DNA from: Labrenzia sp. R4_2
Lineage (GTDB): Bacteria; Pseudomonadota; Alphaproteobacteria; Rhizobiales; Stappiaceae
Length of the DNA: 64,000 nucleotides
Assembly: GCF_017743865.1 (NCBI RefSeq)
Contig: NZ_JAGHRJ010000001.1
Span: 434,001 to 498,000 of the forward strand
Direction: 5' to 3'
Shown here: one piece after another, positions 1 through 8,138 of the stretch
Layout of the letters: the number at the start of each line of letters is the position of its first letter
Position numbering within the stretch: the stretch's first letter is position 1
Program-made: the position numbers and the translations under genes
The notes under the pieces: model-generated
What the model was told of the DNA's origin: nothing
Databases searched by the model: none
Seen by the model: the letters and a program-made list of their open reading frames with translations, nothing else

Positions 1-64
1 TATGGTCCGCAATCAAGCCGCTTTGCACATTTTTCTAATCGGTTTAAATCTCTGCTCCGCAGCC

Positions 65-397
65 TCAGACAAAAACCCGGGCAAGGGTGGCGACAGCAAG
101 GGCGGTGGCGGCGCGCTTTGGGCCGGCAAGATCGGAGGACATCTGGCTCGGCATGTTCAGCGTGACACGGTTGAGGTCAGAGGCCTCCAGATGGTCAAGG
201 TCAGCCGATTTCGCAGCCTCTTCGGCGGAGCGGCGCACGTCGTCGAGCATCTGCACGAGGGACTGCCAGATGTGCAGCGGTGGCGCCTCGTTCGTGTTGC
301 GCCAGCGAACAATTTCGTCTGCAGATGAGTTGAGGACGCGGGCTGCCTCGTCCTGAGACAGACCCAGATAGTCCATTACATCGCTGAAATTACTCAT
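65..397 (-). CDS. Hypothetical small HTH-like protein
   Basis: A 110-aa protein of no family I can name. Residues about 8-50 read like an XRE-type helix-turn-helix (LGLSQDEAARVLNSS, then an IVRWRN recognition-like helix), so a small DNA-binding protein is possible but not shown. The C-terminal third is Ala-rich and mildly hydrophobic. It starts at ATG 397 and diverges from minC across a 343-bp gap. A perfect 17-bp palindrome sits 45 bp upstream of the start. Steady high-GC codon use and an HTH-like N-terminus favour a real gene over a chance frame; the opposite-strand frames here look like shadows. Confidence 0.6.
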   Translation of the reverse strand: MSNFSDVMDYLGLSQDEAARVLNSSADEIVRWRNTNEAPPLHIWQSLVQMLDDVRRSAEEAAKSADLDHLEASDLNRVTLNMPSQMSSDLAGPKRAATALAVATLARVFV

Positions 398-740
398 AAT
401 TGTTCCAGGTTCGGTCAGCGCGCTCTGTTGTTAGATAGCTTATATTGCACTGCAATATGGCAAAAGTGAAGCTTTCATCTGGAATTCGGTTAACCGGCGG
501 CGGCTCAAATTGACAGAATCGCACTGTATTCGCGGTGATTCCTGCCGATTGGATCGGCAGTTTTGTCAGGTCTGCCGTGGAAGACCTATCAGGAGCGCGC
601 CGCAATCTGGGCAATTGTCTGAAATCTCGGGAGAATTTGGATATCCGTGGAAAACGGTCCGCTGCCCAATTGTCCGGTTCGGTTAATGATAGGTTTATGC
701 GACTAAGCACTCCGTTTGAGAAAGACGCCGGGCCTCTTTG
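398..740. other. Divergent intergenic region upstream of minC
   Basis: This 343-bp gap separates the divergent HTH-like gene and minC and should hold both promoters. The only structure I can support is the 17-bp palindrome at 442-458. Short frames across it on both strands have no recognisable content or ribosome-binding site, so I treat the rest as non-coding. Confidence 0.5.
442..458. promoter_or_regulatory. 17-bp perfect palindrome, candidate operator
   Basis: The sequence reads ATATTGCA-C-TGCAATAT, a perfect inverted repeat around one central base, 45 bp upstream of the HTH-like gene at 65-397. Its TTGCA-N-TGCAA core resembles the TGC/GCA-rich sites I recall for PhaR-type regulators of alphaproteobacteria; that link is from memory and inferential. 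A related core, TTGCGCTGCGA, lies upstream of the fabI-like gene at 34360-34370. Confidence 0.55.
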
Positions 741-1556
741 ATGAAATTCAAGGGAAAATCCTTCATTGCGATCGTGTTATCTCCCGAGCCGCCCTATCAG
801 GACTGGTTCAAGGAGATCGACCGGATCATCGCGCGCACACCGGGATTTTTCATCGACCGGCCGATCGTTCTGGACGTGCGCGGCACAAAGATCCCGATCG
901 AGGACCTTGAGACCGTTCTGGACGGCTTGAGCAAGCGTTCCATCCGGGTTTTCGGCATCGACGGGATTTCCGGAACGCGCCTCAAGCCAGGAATGCCGCC
1001 GAGTTTCGGCGGTGGACGACTGACGGCTGATGTCGAAATCCCGGAAACCGCAGTTGGGAACGAGCCGGCGACAGAGGCTGCGGGCCAAAAGGCAGTCGGC
1101 AACACCGATGCGCCCAAAAAGGCTGCGAAAACAAATGCATCCGATCCGGACCCGGTAATCAAGACCGCCGAGAAGCCGGTTGCCGAGAAAGCAGATCGGC
1201 AGCCTCGGGCAGTGCCAGAGGCCAATGGGTCATCAATCGTCATTACCGAACATGTCCGCTCCGGTCAGAGCATCCTGCATCCGGATGGCGACGTGACGAT
1301 TGTCGGCTCGGTCAGCTCCGGCGCAGAGATCATTGCGGGCGGATCAATCCACGTTTACGGCGCTCTGCGCGGCCGAGCTTTGGCCGGGGTTTCCGGACGG
1401 GACGGAGCGCGGATCTTCTGCTCGAAACTGGACGCCGAACTGGTGTCCATCAACGGACTTTACAAGGTTGCCGATGACTTCGACGCGGCTCTGCGCAACG
1501 CACCAGCGCAGATCCGCTTTGAAGACGAGAGCCTTGTCTTTGAACAACTGAGTTAA
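741..1556 (+). CDS. minC: Septum site-determining protein MinC
   Basis: MinC inhibits FtsZ assembly away from midcell and is carried on the membrane by MinD-ATP. The 271-aa product has the expected three parts: an N-terminal FtsZ-antagonist domain (about 1-100), an Ala/Lys/Pro-rich linker (about 105-160), and a C-terminal beta-helix (about 165-271, with the stretch VTIVGSVSSGAEIIAGGSIH) that dimerises and binds MinD. The frame opens at 720 after a stop; ATG 741 directly follows a TTG at 738, and either could be used. minD follows after 54 bp, giving the usual minC-minD-minE order. The linker is rather long and acidic/basic, as often in alphaproteobacteria. Confidence 0.95.
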   Translation: MKFKGKSFIAIVLSPEPPYQDWFKEIDRIIARTPGFFIDRPIVLDVRGTKIPIEDLETVLDGLSKRSIRVFGIDGISGTRLKPGMPPSFGGGRLTADVEIPETAVGNEPATEAAGQKAVGNTDAPKKAAKTNASDPDPVIKTAEKPVAEKADRQPRAVPEANGSSIVITEHVRSGQSILHPDGDVTIVGSVSSGAEIIAGGSIHVYGALRGRALAGVSGRDGARIFCSKLDAELVSINGLYKVADDFDAALRNAPAQIRFEDESLVFEQLS

Positions 1557-1610
1557 CTCCGGTCGGGGCCGTGAAGAGCCTTTGCACCGTCAACAAGTGG
1601 GACGAACACC

Positions 1611-2432
1611 ATGAGCAACGCAACAGTCGTTGTGGTCACGTCAGGCAAGGGCGGGGTTGGTAAGACAACCACATCCGCCGCAATCGCCTCAGCGCTGGCC
1701 AAGGAAGGTTATCAGGTCTGTGCCATCGACTTCGATGTGGGCTTGCGCAACCTGGACCTGATCATGGGCGCCGAGCGGCGCGTTGTGTTCGATCTGGTCA
1801 ACGTGGTGCGCGGCGAGGCGACCATCAAGCAGGCTTTGGTGCGCGACAAGAAGCTGAACAACCTGTTCCTTCTGCCGGCTTCCCAGACCCGCGACAAGGA
1901 TGCGCTGACCGAAGAGGGCGTTGCCAGCGTCATCAGCGAACTGCGCCATTACTTCGACTGGATCGTCTGTGACAGCCCGGCGGGCATTGAGCGCGGCGCG
2001 ACGCTGGCCATGCGCCACGCAGATGAAGCCATTATTGTCTCCAACCCGGAAGTGTCCTCTGTGCGCGATTGCGACCGGATCATCGGGCTTCTGGACGCCA
2101 AGACGCAGGTTGCGGAGCAGGGCGGGCGGATGCCCAAGCACCTCCTGATCACCCGGTATGACAGCGCCCGCGCCAAAACAGGCGAGATGCTTGCAACCGA
2201 CGATGTGGTGGACATCCTGTCTGTGCCGCTCATTGGCGTGATACCGGAAAGCAAGGACGTCCTGAAGGCGTCCAACGTCGGCCTGCCGGTCACGCTGGCC
2301 GATGAAGGTTCGCCCGCGGCCCGTGCTTATATGGAAGCAACGCGCCGTCTTTTGGGGGAAAACATTCCCGTCACCATCCCGGAAGAAAAGAAGGGCTTGT
2401 TCGGCAAGATCTTCAAGGGGAGGGCGGCATGA
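1611..2432 (+). CDS. minD: Septum site-determining ATPase MinD
   Basis: MinD is a membrane-associated P-loop ATPase of the ParA/MinD family; it recruits MinC and is released from the membrane by MinE. The 273-aa product has the deviant Walker A motif GKGGVGKTT at residues 12-20, the DFDVGLRNLDLIMG motif, and a switch region around CDSPAGIE. The C-terminus (KKGLFGKIFKGRAA) is the amphipathic membrane-targeting helix. ATG 1611 is preceded by a weak GGGA. The stop overlaps minE by ATGA, implying translational coupling. Length and motif order are normal. Confidence 0.98.
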   Translation: MSNATVVVVTSGKGGVGKTTTSAAIASALAKEGYQVCAIDFDVGLRNLDLIMGAERRVVFDLVNVVRGEATIKQALVRDKKLNNLFLLPASQTRDKDALTEEGVASVISELRHYFDWIVCDSPAGIERGATLAMRHADEAIIVSNPEVSSVRDCDRIIGLLDAKTQVAEQGGRMPKHLLITRYDSARAKTGEMLATDDVVDILSVPLIGVIPESKDVLKASNVGLPVTLADEGSPAARAYMEATRRLLGENIPVTIPEEKKGLFGKIFKGRAA

Positions 2433-2695
2433 ACATCCTGAGCCTTTTTGGCAAGAGAAGCCAAAGTGCTTCGGTTGCCAAGAACCGGCTGCAGATCCTT
2501 CTCGCGCATGAACGCGCCGGCAACAGCGATGATGCAGCGCTGATTTCCAGTCTTCGCGAAGACATTCTGGCGGTCGTTGCCAAGCGGATTGATATCGATC
2601 CCGATGCCGTCCGGCTTGAAATGGACCGGGAAGGCGATGTCACCACGCTTGGCATCGATATCGAATTGCCGCCGTCCGCAGCCCGGGCGTCCTGA
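2429..2695 (+). CDS. minE: Cell division topological specificity factor MinE
   Basis: MinE stimulates MinD ATPase activity and drives pole-to-pole oscillation. The 88-aa product has an N-terminal membrane-targeting segment (MNILSLFGK), the MinD-contact helix (AKNRLQILLAHER, about residues 17-29) and a C-terminal dimerisation domain, all of family-typical length. Its start overlaps the minD stop (ATGA), so the two are probably translationally coupled. A hairpin just downstream ends the operon. Confidence 0.97.
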   Translation: MNILSLFGKRSQSASVAKNRLQILLAHERAGNSDDAALISSLREDILAVVAKRIDIDPDAVRLEMDREGDVTTLGIDIELPPSAARAS

Positions 2696-2713
2696 CACAA
2701 CGAAAATCTGAAG

Positions 2714-2748
2714 ACAGCCGGATCGGGGTCCCCGGTCCGGCTGTTTCG
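2714..2748. terminator. Terminator after minCDE
   Basis: A 15-bp inverted repeat with one G-T wobble (left arm 2714-2728, right arm 2730-2744) is followed by GTTTCGTGTTT. It lies between the convergent minE and CDGSH genes and could stop transcription from both sides. The fully paired form leaves almost no loop, so the real stem is probably a few pairs shorter. Confidence 0.7.
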
Positions 2749-2751
2749 TGT

Positions 2752-2991
2752 TTACAGCTTGCTGTGGGTCCCGTCGCAAAGCGGGGATTTACTGCTTGCC
2801 TTGCAGCCGCAGAAGAACGCTTTGCCGTCCTTTTCCGCCGTGTATTTGACCGGCGCGAAATCTGTGCCCTTGTGGCTTCCGTCGCAAAACGGCTGGTTCG
2901 CGCTCTTGCCGCACGCACACCAGAAGTAGTTTTTTCCCGCTTCAACTTCGACCGCATAGGGCGCTTTTTGCGCAACAACTGGTTCAGACAT
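2752..2991 (-). CDS. CDGSH-type [2Fe-2S] protein (tandem)
   Basis: A 79-aa soluble protein with two mitoNEET-like CDGSH motifs, each with the 3-Cys/1-His ligand set for a [2Fe-2S] cluster. The first has C25, C27, C36 and H40 (CACGKSANQPFCDGSH); the second has C61, C63, C72 and H76 (ending CDGTH). Tandem CDGSH proteins of this size are common in proteobacteria, and the family is linked to electron or cluster transfer; the substrate is unknown. It is convergent with minE and has no apparent operon partner. Confidence 0.9.
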   Translation of the reverse strand: MSEPVVAQKAPYAVEVEAGKNYFWCACGKSANQPFCDGSHKGTDFAPVKYTAEKDGKAFFCGCKASSKSPLCDGTHSKL

Positions 2992-3164
2992 TCAGTTCTC
3001 CCTCAACTCTCAACTGAGTAACTAGGAAGATGACCGGGGACGCCAAGGTTTCCGGCGGTTTTCGGCCGCTTCTCGTCCAACTATTTGAGGATCTCTCAGA
3101 CCTCTGCGACAAACCGTCAAGTGCCACTGGCGATAAGGACGCATGGCGCTAGGTTCTGTCAGCG

Positions 3165-3980
3165 ATGACGCTGGTTGACCTGAAACCTTTGAAAAGACTG
3201 CTCCGCCTGGTGGCGGGGATGCTGTCCGTCCCGCCCGGGCGCGGCCGGATTGCGCTCGCCTATTTATATGGTCTTGTCTGCCACACACTCTTTGCGGCTG
3301 CAGTCCTTGCGATGATCGCTGCGATGTTTTTCGGGATGAGCCGCAGCCTGGGCACGCTCCCGGATCCATGGCGGTATCTCGCCAATGCGTTCCTCTTGCT
3401 GCAGTTCCCGCTGACCCATTCCGTGCTCCTGTCAGCGCGCGGGCGGAAGTGGCTATCGGCGCTCGCACCGTCCGGACACGGCAAGACACTGGCGACCACG
3501 ACCTATGCCATCATCGCCTCCGTCCAGCTGCTTTTGCTGTTCGCATTCTGGACACCGAGTGGTGTGATCTGGTGGCAAGCGGAAGGAGCGGTTTTTTGGC
3601 TTTTGTGCGGGCTTTACACGCTCTCATGGCTGTTGCTGATCAAGGCGAGTTATGACGCAGGCGCCGAGGTGCAATCAGGCGCGCTCGGCTGGATGTCGCT
3701 GGCACAGAACATTCGGCCGATCTTCCCGGACATGCCGGAGACGGGGCTCTTCAAGATCATACGCCAGCCAATTTACGTGTCCTTTGCCCTGACTACCTGG
3801 ACGGTGCCGGTCTGGACGCCTGACCAGCTCGCTGTTGCAAGTTTTCTGACAGCCTACTGCCTGCTCGCACCGATGCTGAAGGAACGGCGTTTCGCCTCTC
3901 AGTTCGGGGATCGTTTCCGGCAGTACCAGGCAACCGTTCCCTACATTTTGCCCAGTGTCACACGGAGACCTAAGAAATGA
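3165..3980 (+). CDS. Membrane methyltransferase, MddA/ICMT-like
   Basis: A 271-aa polytopic protein with about five to six hydrophobic segments. The C-terminal part carries the signature of the isoprenylcysteine/phospholipid methyltransferase superfamily: RQPIYVSF, then KERRFASQFGDRFRQYQ and VPYILP. That arrangement, with the preceding AQNIRPIFPDMPETG, is closest to methanethiol S-methyltransferase MddA and NnrU-like proteins, from recall of the families. MddA makes dimethyl sulfide from methanethiol and SAM, but substrate cannot be read from sequence. ATG 3165 is used. The stop overlaps the next membrane gene by ATGA, so the two are probably an operon. Confidence 0.75.
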   Translation: MTLVDLKPLKRLLRLVAGMLSVPPGRGRIALAYLYGLVCHTLFAAAVLAMIAAMFFGMSRSLGTLPDPWRYLANAFLLLQFPLTHSVLLSARGRKWLSALAPSGHGKTLATTTYAIIASVQLLLLFAFWTPSGVIWWQAEGAVFWLLCGLYTLSWLLLIKASYDAGAEVQSGALGWMSLAQNIRPIFPDMPETGLFKIIRQPIYVSFALTTWTVPVWTPDQLAVASFLTAYCLLAPMLKERRFASQFGDRFRQYQATVPYILPSVTRRPKK

Positions 3981-4378
3981 TCGTCACCTCAGCCACCCTT
4001 CTTGTGACTGCGCTGTTGTTCGGTGGCATGACGCTCTATTCCTTTGGCTTTGCGGCCTTTGTTTTTACCGCGCTGCCGGCGGAAACGGCAGGACCCCTTA
4101 TCCGCAAAGCTTTCCCGCACTTCTATCTGTTTGTGATCGCGGCATCCTTCGCCGCGGCGCTTGGGACCGGATTTCTGGATGTGGTCTCTTGTGTGGTGAT
4201 GGTCCTGATTGCAGCATCCGCGATCTTTGTTAGACAGGTCCTGATGCCGATGATCAACGCGGCGACCGATGCGGGCGAAACAAAACGTTTCAAGGTTCTG
4301 CATGGCGCGTCCGTCGTCATAACGCTTGCGCATATCATTGCCAGCGCTGCCGTCTTGATCCGTCTTGCAGTTGCCTGA
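3977..4378 (+). CDS. DUF4149-like small membrane protein
   Basis: A 133-aa protein with four predicted membrane helices: about 5-32, 47-70, 71-90 and 108-131. The spacing GGMTLYSFGFAAFVF followed by RKAFPHFYLF matches the DUF4149/TMEM205-like family, whose function is not established. Its ATG overlaps the stop of the methyltransferase upstream, so the pair is probably coupled. It converges on the HxlR gene at 4387 with only 8 bp between them. Confidence 0.7.
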   Translation: MIVTSATLLVTALLFGGMTLYSFGFAAFVFTALPAETAGPLIRKAFPHFYLFVIAASFAAALGTGFLDVVSCVVMVLIAASAIFVRQVLMPMINAATDAGETKRFKVLHGASVVITLAHIIASAAVLIRLAVA

Positions 4379-4386
4379 GTGGCGAA

Positions 4387-4743
4387 CTACTCAGATGCGC
4401 CGGCGCCGCTCTGCTCGATGCGCGCGGCCCAGACCTTCGACACTTTGGACAATGGCAGGAGCGCTTCGTAGACCTCTTGCCCGAGCGGTGACACGCAATA
4501 CCCGCCATCCCCTTGCATGACGAACCCTGCAGCCCGGAGTTCTTTCAGCCGGGCATTCAAAACAGCCGGAGAAATGCTCTCGCAAGCCTCCTGTAATGCG
4601 CGGAAGGTGCAGGGGCCCTGTTCGCTCAAGGTCCAGACCACACCCATTGCCCAGCGGCGTCCCAGTAAGTCGAACAAGGCCATGATCGGCGCGCCGCTGC
4701 GCGATCCGCGGACAGCTTTTCCGGGAATGGGAATGTCGGTCAT
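4387..4743 (-). CDS. HxlR-family transcriptional regulator
   Basis: A 118-aa winged-helix regulator. The segment FDLLGRRWAMGVVWTLSEQG with RFxxL-like FRALQEAC and LNARLKELRAAGFV is diagnostic of HxlR. A longer frame opens at 4788, but ATG 4743 is preceded by GGAGG at ideal spacing, and the longer version would place a double operator inside the coding region. The gene diverges from an EamA exporter; the two 19-bp palindromes between them suggest autoregulation and control of the exporter. The HxlR-typical N-terminal Cys is absent; the one visible Cys in the effector half is in ALQEAC. Confidence 0.9.
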   Translation of the reverse strand: MTDIPIPGKAVRGSRSGAPIMALFDLLGRRWAMGVVWTLSEQGPCTFRALQEACESISPAVLNARLKELRAAGFVMQGDGGYCVSPLGQEVYEALLPLSKVSKVWAARIEQSGAGASE

Positions 4744-4754
4744 ACGTCCTCCAT

Positions 4755-4792
4755 TGCTATTGAAATAATAGCATGCTATTTCTTTCATAGCA
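4755..4792. promoter_or_regulatory. Tandem 19-bp operator (2 x TGCTAT-N7-ATAGCA)
   Basis: Two inverted repeats of identical architecture abut without a gap: TGCTAT-N7-ATAGCA at 4755-4773 and again at 4774-4792. The junction itself forms the 14-bp palindrome AATAGCATGCTATT (4767-4780). The block lies between the HxlR start (4743) and the EamA start (4810), so it is the best candidate operator for both. Binding by HxlR is inferred from position and symmetry. Confidence 0.8.
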
Positions 4793-4809
4793 TTTTAGAG
4801 GATAGGCCC

Positions 4810-5724
4810 ATGCAGGCAAGAGACTTTCTATTGTGGTCGGTGCTCGCAGCGCTTTGGGGAAGTTCGTTCCTGGCGATTGGTGTCGCCGTCAAAGACATTG
4901 ACCCGGCCACGTTGGTGTTTGCGCGGATGGCAATTGCAGCGCCTGTTCTGGGCTGTGTGCTGCTGCTGAGGGGAGGCGGGTTTGACCTCGGGGTTCGCGG
5001 CTGGATCATTGCGGCCATTGTCGGCGTCAGCGGCAATGTCTTGCCGTTTCTTCTGATCAGTTACGCAGAACAGGAGGTCAACACCGGGCTGGCCGCACTG
5101 ATCATGGGCATTGCCCCGATCATCACTCTGGTTGCCGCGCCTCTGGTCCATTTTGAGGAAAGCCTGACAAGACTTAAGGTGTTCGGTGCGCTGGCCGGTT
5201 TTGCCGGGGTCGCCGTGCTGGCGGCGCCGGATTTAAGTGCAGGCCGGATTGGCAGTCTTCTGCCTGAGCTTTGCCTTGTCGCGGCGGCCTGTTGTTATGC
5301 CTTCACGGCGCTTTTCTCGCGGAGATTTCCCTTTCCTGACCCCTTGCAAATGGCTGCCGCCTCGGTCTTTGTCGGACTGCTGGCGCTGGGGGGGTACATG
5401 GTTTTGTTCGCGCCGGACCTTGGTCTGTCCGCTGCGCCGGTTCCGGCGCTCGCCGCGGTCCTATATTTGGGGCTAGGACCGACAGCGCTGGCGGCCTTGA
5501 TCTATTTTTACTTGATCCCGCGCATCGGGGCTGCTCGGCTGCAGCAAGTGAACTATGCGGTGCCTGTGATCGGCACCTTGCTGGGGATCGCTGTGCTTGG
5601 TGAACAGCCTGGCTGGACCGCCTGGCCGGCTCTTGGCCTCATTGTTTTCGGTGTTTATCTGGTAACGCGACCGGACAGGACTGGACCGGCGCCAGCGCGC
5701 CCAATGGGGGAGCCTGCTGAATAG
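4810..5724 (+). CDS. EamA/DMT-family transporter
   Basis: A 304-aa protein with ten predicted membrane helices arranged as two EamA repeats. WGSSFLAIGVAVKDIDP in the first helix and ALIMGIAPIITLVAAPL before the second repeat are typical of drug/metabolite exporters. Substrates in this family range from amino acids to nucleosides; nothing here identifies one. ATG 4810 has GAGGA upstream. It faces an HxlR regulator across a double operator, so expression is probably inducible by the HxlR effector. Confidence 0.92.
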   Translation: MQARDFLLWSVLAALWGSSFLAIGVAVKDIDPATLVFARMAIAAPVLGCVLLLRGGGFDLGVRGWIIAAIVGVSGNVLPFLLISYAEQEVNTGLAALIMGIAPIITLVAAPLVHFEESLTRLKVFGALAGFAGVAVLAAPDLSAGRIGSLLPELCLVAAACCYAFTALFSRRFPFPDPLQMAAASVFVGLLALGGYMVLFAPDLGLSAAPVPALAAVLYLGLGPTALAALIYFYLIPRIGAARLQQVNYAVPVIGTLLGIAVLGEQPGWTAWPALGLIVFGVYLVTRPDRTGPAPARPMGEPAE

Positions 5725-5728
5725 ACGG

Positions 5729-7243
5729 CTATAGCGTTTCGGTCGCAGGTAACCGTTGAGCGGATGTGTCCGTCGAATCCGGGATGTAGACGGTGACCTG
5801 GCCGCGCCCCTTTTTCTTGGAGGCGTAAAGGGCCGTATCCGCCCGCCTTAGCAAGTTGACCGGTTCGGTCGAATAGGCAATGCCGGCGCTGGCGCCAAAG
5901 TGGCAGGAATGGCCGTTGAGAGTGACCCGTTGAGACAGGATCGCAATCGCTTCCTTAGCGACAGCCAAAACACGCTCGCGGTCGGTCAAGCCGAAGACGA
6001 TCACAAACTCATCCCCACCAAGCCGGAAAACCTTGTCCTGCGGGTAGGTGAGCGAGCTCAAGGTCTCGCCGACATATTTGAGAACTTCATCGCCGGTTTC
6101 GTGTCCCAAGGTGTCATTGATCGTCTTGAACCGGTCGAGGTCGAAGCAGACGAGAGCGAATTCCTTGGTGCCGTCGGCCTTGGCGGAGAGTGCGTCAAGG
6201 GTTTGCTCAAAGCTCCAGCGGTTGCCGAGGTTTGTGAGAGCGTCCGTGTTCGCCTGATGCGCAAGCAGCTCCTTGGCCCGCTCGGTTCGTTTCTTGGCAG
6301 CGTCCAGAACACTGACCATATGGGTCGCCTGCTTCAAAAACGCCCGGGCCGCGATCATCATGCCTGCATAAACGATGATCAGGCCGAGCGCCAAGGGGGG
6401 CAGCAGCCGCTGGCCTGGAAGAACCGGGTTCCAAACAAAACTGGCGAGCGTTGTGCCGTCTTCGGTTCGGATTGGCCAATGAGCCTGAAAATACGAGGGG
6501 TCTTGTGTCGTAATCTTTAGACCCGGCAGCTGGAATTTCTCGCCAAGATCCGCTAGCGCCTCGTCATCCAGCGGGCGGACGAACATCATGACATGATCAG
6601 TGCTTGTATCTGTCTCTGCGTCGTAGGTGGTCATGCGTGCCGCGGAAGCGAGATAGAGATCATCGATTGTGCCCAAAAAACCGGTGGCTGGTATCGGCGT
6701 TTCATTGGTCGGGGTTCGACGGGCGCGGTTGATCAGTTTTTCCGCATCTGGCCCGTAACGCTTCATGGAACCGGCGTCGGTGACAGCGTCTTCGTAAATG
6801 TGCAAACGGTCCGCATTCTCACCATCCACAACGTGGACACCGATAATCCCAAGATCTGAGTACATGTAATCGACGAAGGTGGTCTCTACCCAGTTTTCAT
6901 CGAAGCTGTCCACGAGCCGGTTCACCGACTCATCCCAGTAGGCGTATTCCAGTGTCAGTTCCGAAAGCCGATCCAGGCGCTCTCCAAGGACCGAACCCAT
7001 GACCCGTTCACTTGACGTGATCGCTTGCCGGTCAAGTGCGTTGACCAGGAAGGCTGCAAATACAAGCAGGCTCACGGCACCAATGATGAAAGACGCCCAG
7101 AACGGGCGGGACAGCTTGTGGATCCGCTTCAGGCGCGCTTTTCCTGCCGGTGCATCAGCTTGCTGATGCCCGGTTGGCGCTCTGGAAGTTCCTTTTTGAC
7201 TGGCCCCAATCTCCGTGGACAACACGATCCCAATTTCTCGCAA
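5729..7243 (-). CDS. Diguanylate cyclase with CHASE4-like sensor
   Basis: A 504-aa membrane sensor that should make cyclic di-GMP. After a 45-residue cytoplasmic N-terminus there is a membrane helix (about 49-70), a periplasmic CHASE4-like domain (YAYWDESVNRLV motif, to about 275), a second helix (about 280-300), and a GGDEF domain with an intact active site (RLGGDEF). No EAL domain follows. The position where an RxxD inhibitory site would sit reads YPQD, so product feedback may be lost. No ATG is available near the N-terminus; the TTG at 7243 or the GTG at 7225 must serve. Confidence 0.88.
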   Translation of the reverse strand: MREIGIVLSTEIGASQKGTSRAPTGHQQADAPAGKARLKRIHKLSRPFWASFIIGAVSLLVFAAFLVNALDRQAITSSERVMGSVLGERLDRLSELTLEYAYWDESVNRLVDSFDENWVETTFVDYMYSDLGIIGVHVVDGENADRLHIYEDAVTDAGSMKRYGPDAEKLINRARRTPTNETPIPATGFLGTIDDLYLASAARMTTYDAETDTSTDHVMMFVRPLDDEALADLGEKFQLPGLKITTQDPSYFQAHWPIRTEDGTTLASFVWNPVLPGQRLLPPLALGLIIVYAGMMIAARAFLKQATHMVSVLDAAKKRTERAKELLAHQANTDALTNLGNRWSFEQTLDALSAKADGTKEFALVCFDLDRFKTINDTLGHETGDEVLKYVGETLSSLTYPQDKVFRLGGDEFVIVFGLTDRERVLAVAKEAIAILSQRVTLNGHSCHFGASAGIAYSTEPVNLLRRADTALYASKKKGRGQVTVYIPDSTDTSAQRLPATETL

Positions 7244-7433
7244 GCCGTTTTTTCGTTATCTCGCAAGTATAAGTGCAGATAGCCGAAAAACGAGCTCGTA
7301 TTTTAGTAAAACTTGGGATTTCGGAGTTTCTGGAAAATAAAAAGGAAATTTGCTAAAACACTCCTTGTAAAAAATTCGTAGAAAGGCAGATTTCGACTTC
7401 CTTAATTTTGACGAGGGGGTGCGCCTTCTAGGT

Positions 7434-7452
7434 GTGAAATTTTAAAGTTCAC
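7434..7452. promoter_or_regulatory. 19-bp near-perfect palindrome upstream of cadD-like gene
   Basis: The 19 bases read GTGAAATTTTAAAGTTCAC, with one mismatched pair and a single central base. It lies 75 bp before the CadD-like start in a 283-bp AT-rich gap that otherwise shows no clear structure. It could bind a repressor for the transporter, but no regulator gene is adjacent. Confidence 0.4.
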
Positions 7453-7526
7453 CTCTTCACCAGGCCTCCGCATCCATCTCATGACGGTTTTTTCCGGGAC
7501 AGGCTGCCTTGGCCTGTTTATGACTG

Positions 7527-8132
7527 ATGGTCGTACTTGAAACGCCATGGCCCTGGATCTGCTGGATGTTTTTTGCGCTCTCTGTCGCAACCACCTACAT
7601 ACTCACCAACATCGACGGGTTGTTCGCCTTTTTGGCGCTTGCGGCCACCGGGCGGAAACCGGAGGCCATCGTAGGTTTTTTGTTGGCACAGGTCGTCGTT
7701 ATCGGCGGGGCGGTCTTGGTGGGCGGCGGAGCTGCGCTTCTAGCACCGGCCGATCTTGGTCTTTTGGGAATTGTCCCCGTGGCACTCGGGTTTCGTGAGG
7801 TCTTGAAAAACCGCCGCAAAGCTGCGGTCACAGAAAAGAACCCGCCCGCCCCAGGATCGATCATCGGGGTGGTTGTCCTTTTCCTGGCGCTCAGCACCGA
7901 CACCTTTGTTTTGATGGCAACGTTTTTTGCAGATACGAGACCCGAACTCGACCGTTTTGTCCTCTCCGGTGCCCTGATCGCAGTCGCAGCGCTTCTGGCG
8001 CTTGGGACGTTCTTGAGCCGTCTCATAAAGCCGACACCGGCGACAGAGAAATTTTTCGAACGCCTTGCCCCGCTCGTCATGATCGTCGCAGGCCTTTACA
8101 TCCTCATGGACACGCAAACGGATGTTTTCTGA
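7527..8132 (+). CDS. CadD-like cadmium resistance/LysE-fold transporter
   Basis: A 201-aa inner-membrane protein with five to six helices. The opening segment FALSVATTYILTNIDGLFAF and the mid-protein LALSTDTFVLMATFF resemble the CadD cadmium-resistance family within the LysE superfamily, where repeated Asp-containing helices line the path. Cation specificity is not readable. ATG 7527 lacks a clear Shine-Dalgarno. No cadC-type ArsR/MerR regulator is nearby, unlike many cadD loci. The call rests on recalled family resemblance. Confidence 0.7.
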   Translation: MVVLETPWPWICWMFFALSVATTYILTNIDGLFAFLALAATGRKPEAIVGFLLAQVVVIGGAVLVGGGAALLAPADLGLLGIVPVALGFREVLKNRRKAAVTEKNPPAPGSIIGVVVLFLALSTDTFVLMATFFADTRPELDRFVLSGALIAVAALLALGTFLSRLIKPTPATEKFFERLAPLVMIVAGLYILMDTQTDVF

Positions 8133-8138
8133 GCAGTT

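Noticed and set aside
2-328. 108-aa plus-strand frame at the left end
   Set aside because: It is antisense to the 110-aa HTH-like gene with poor composition and no ribosome site.
390-710. 106-aa frame on the minus strand upstream of minC
   Set aside because: No ribosome site, no family likeness, and it overlaps the palindrome and promoter region; treated as chance.
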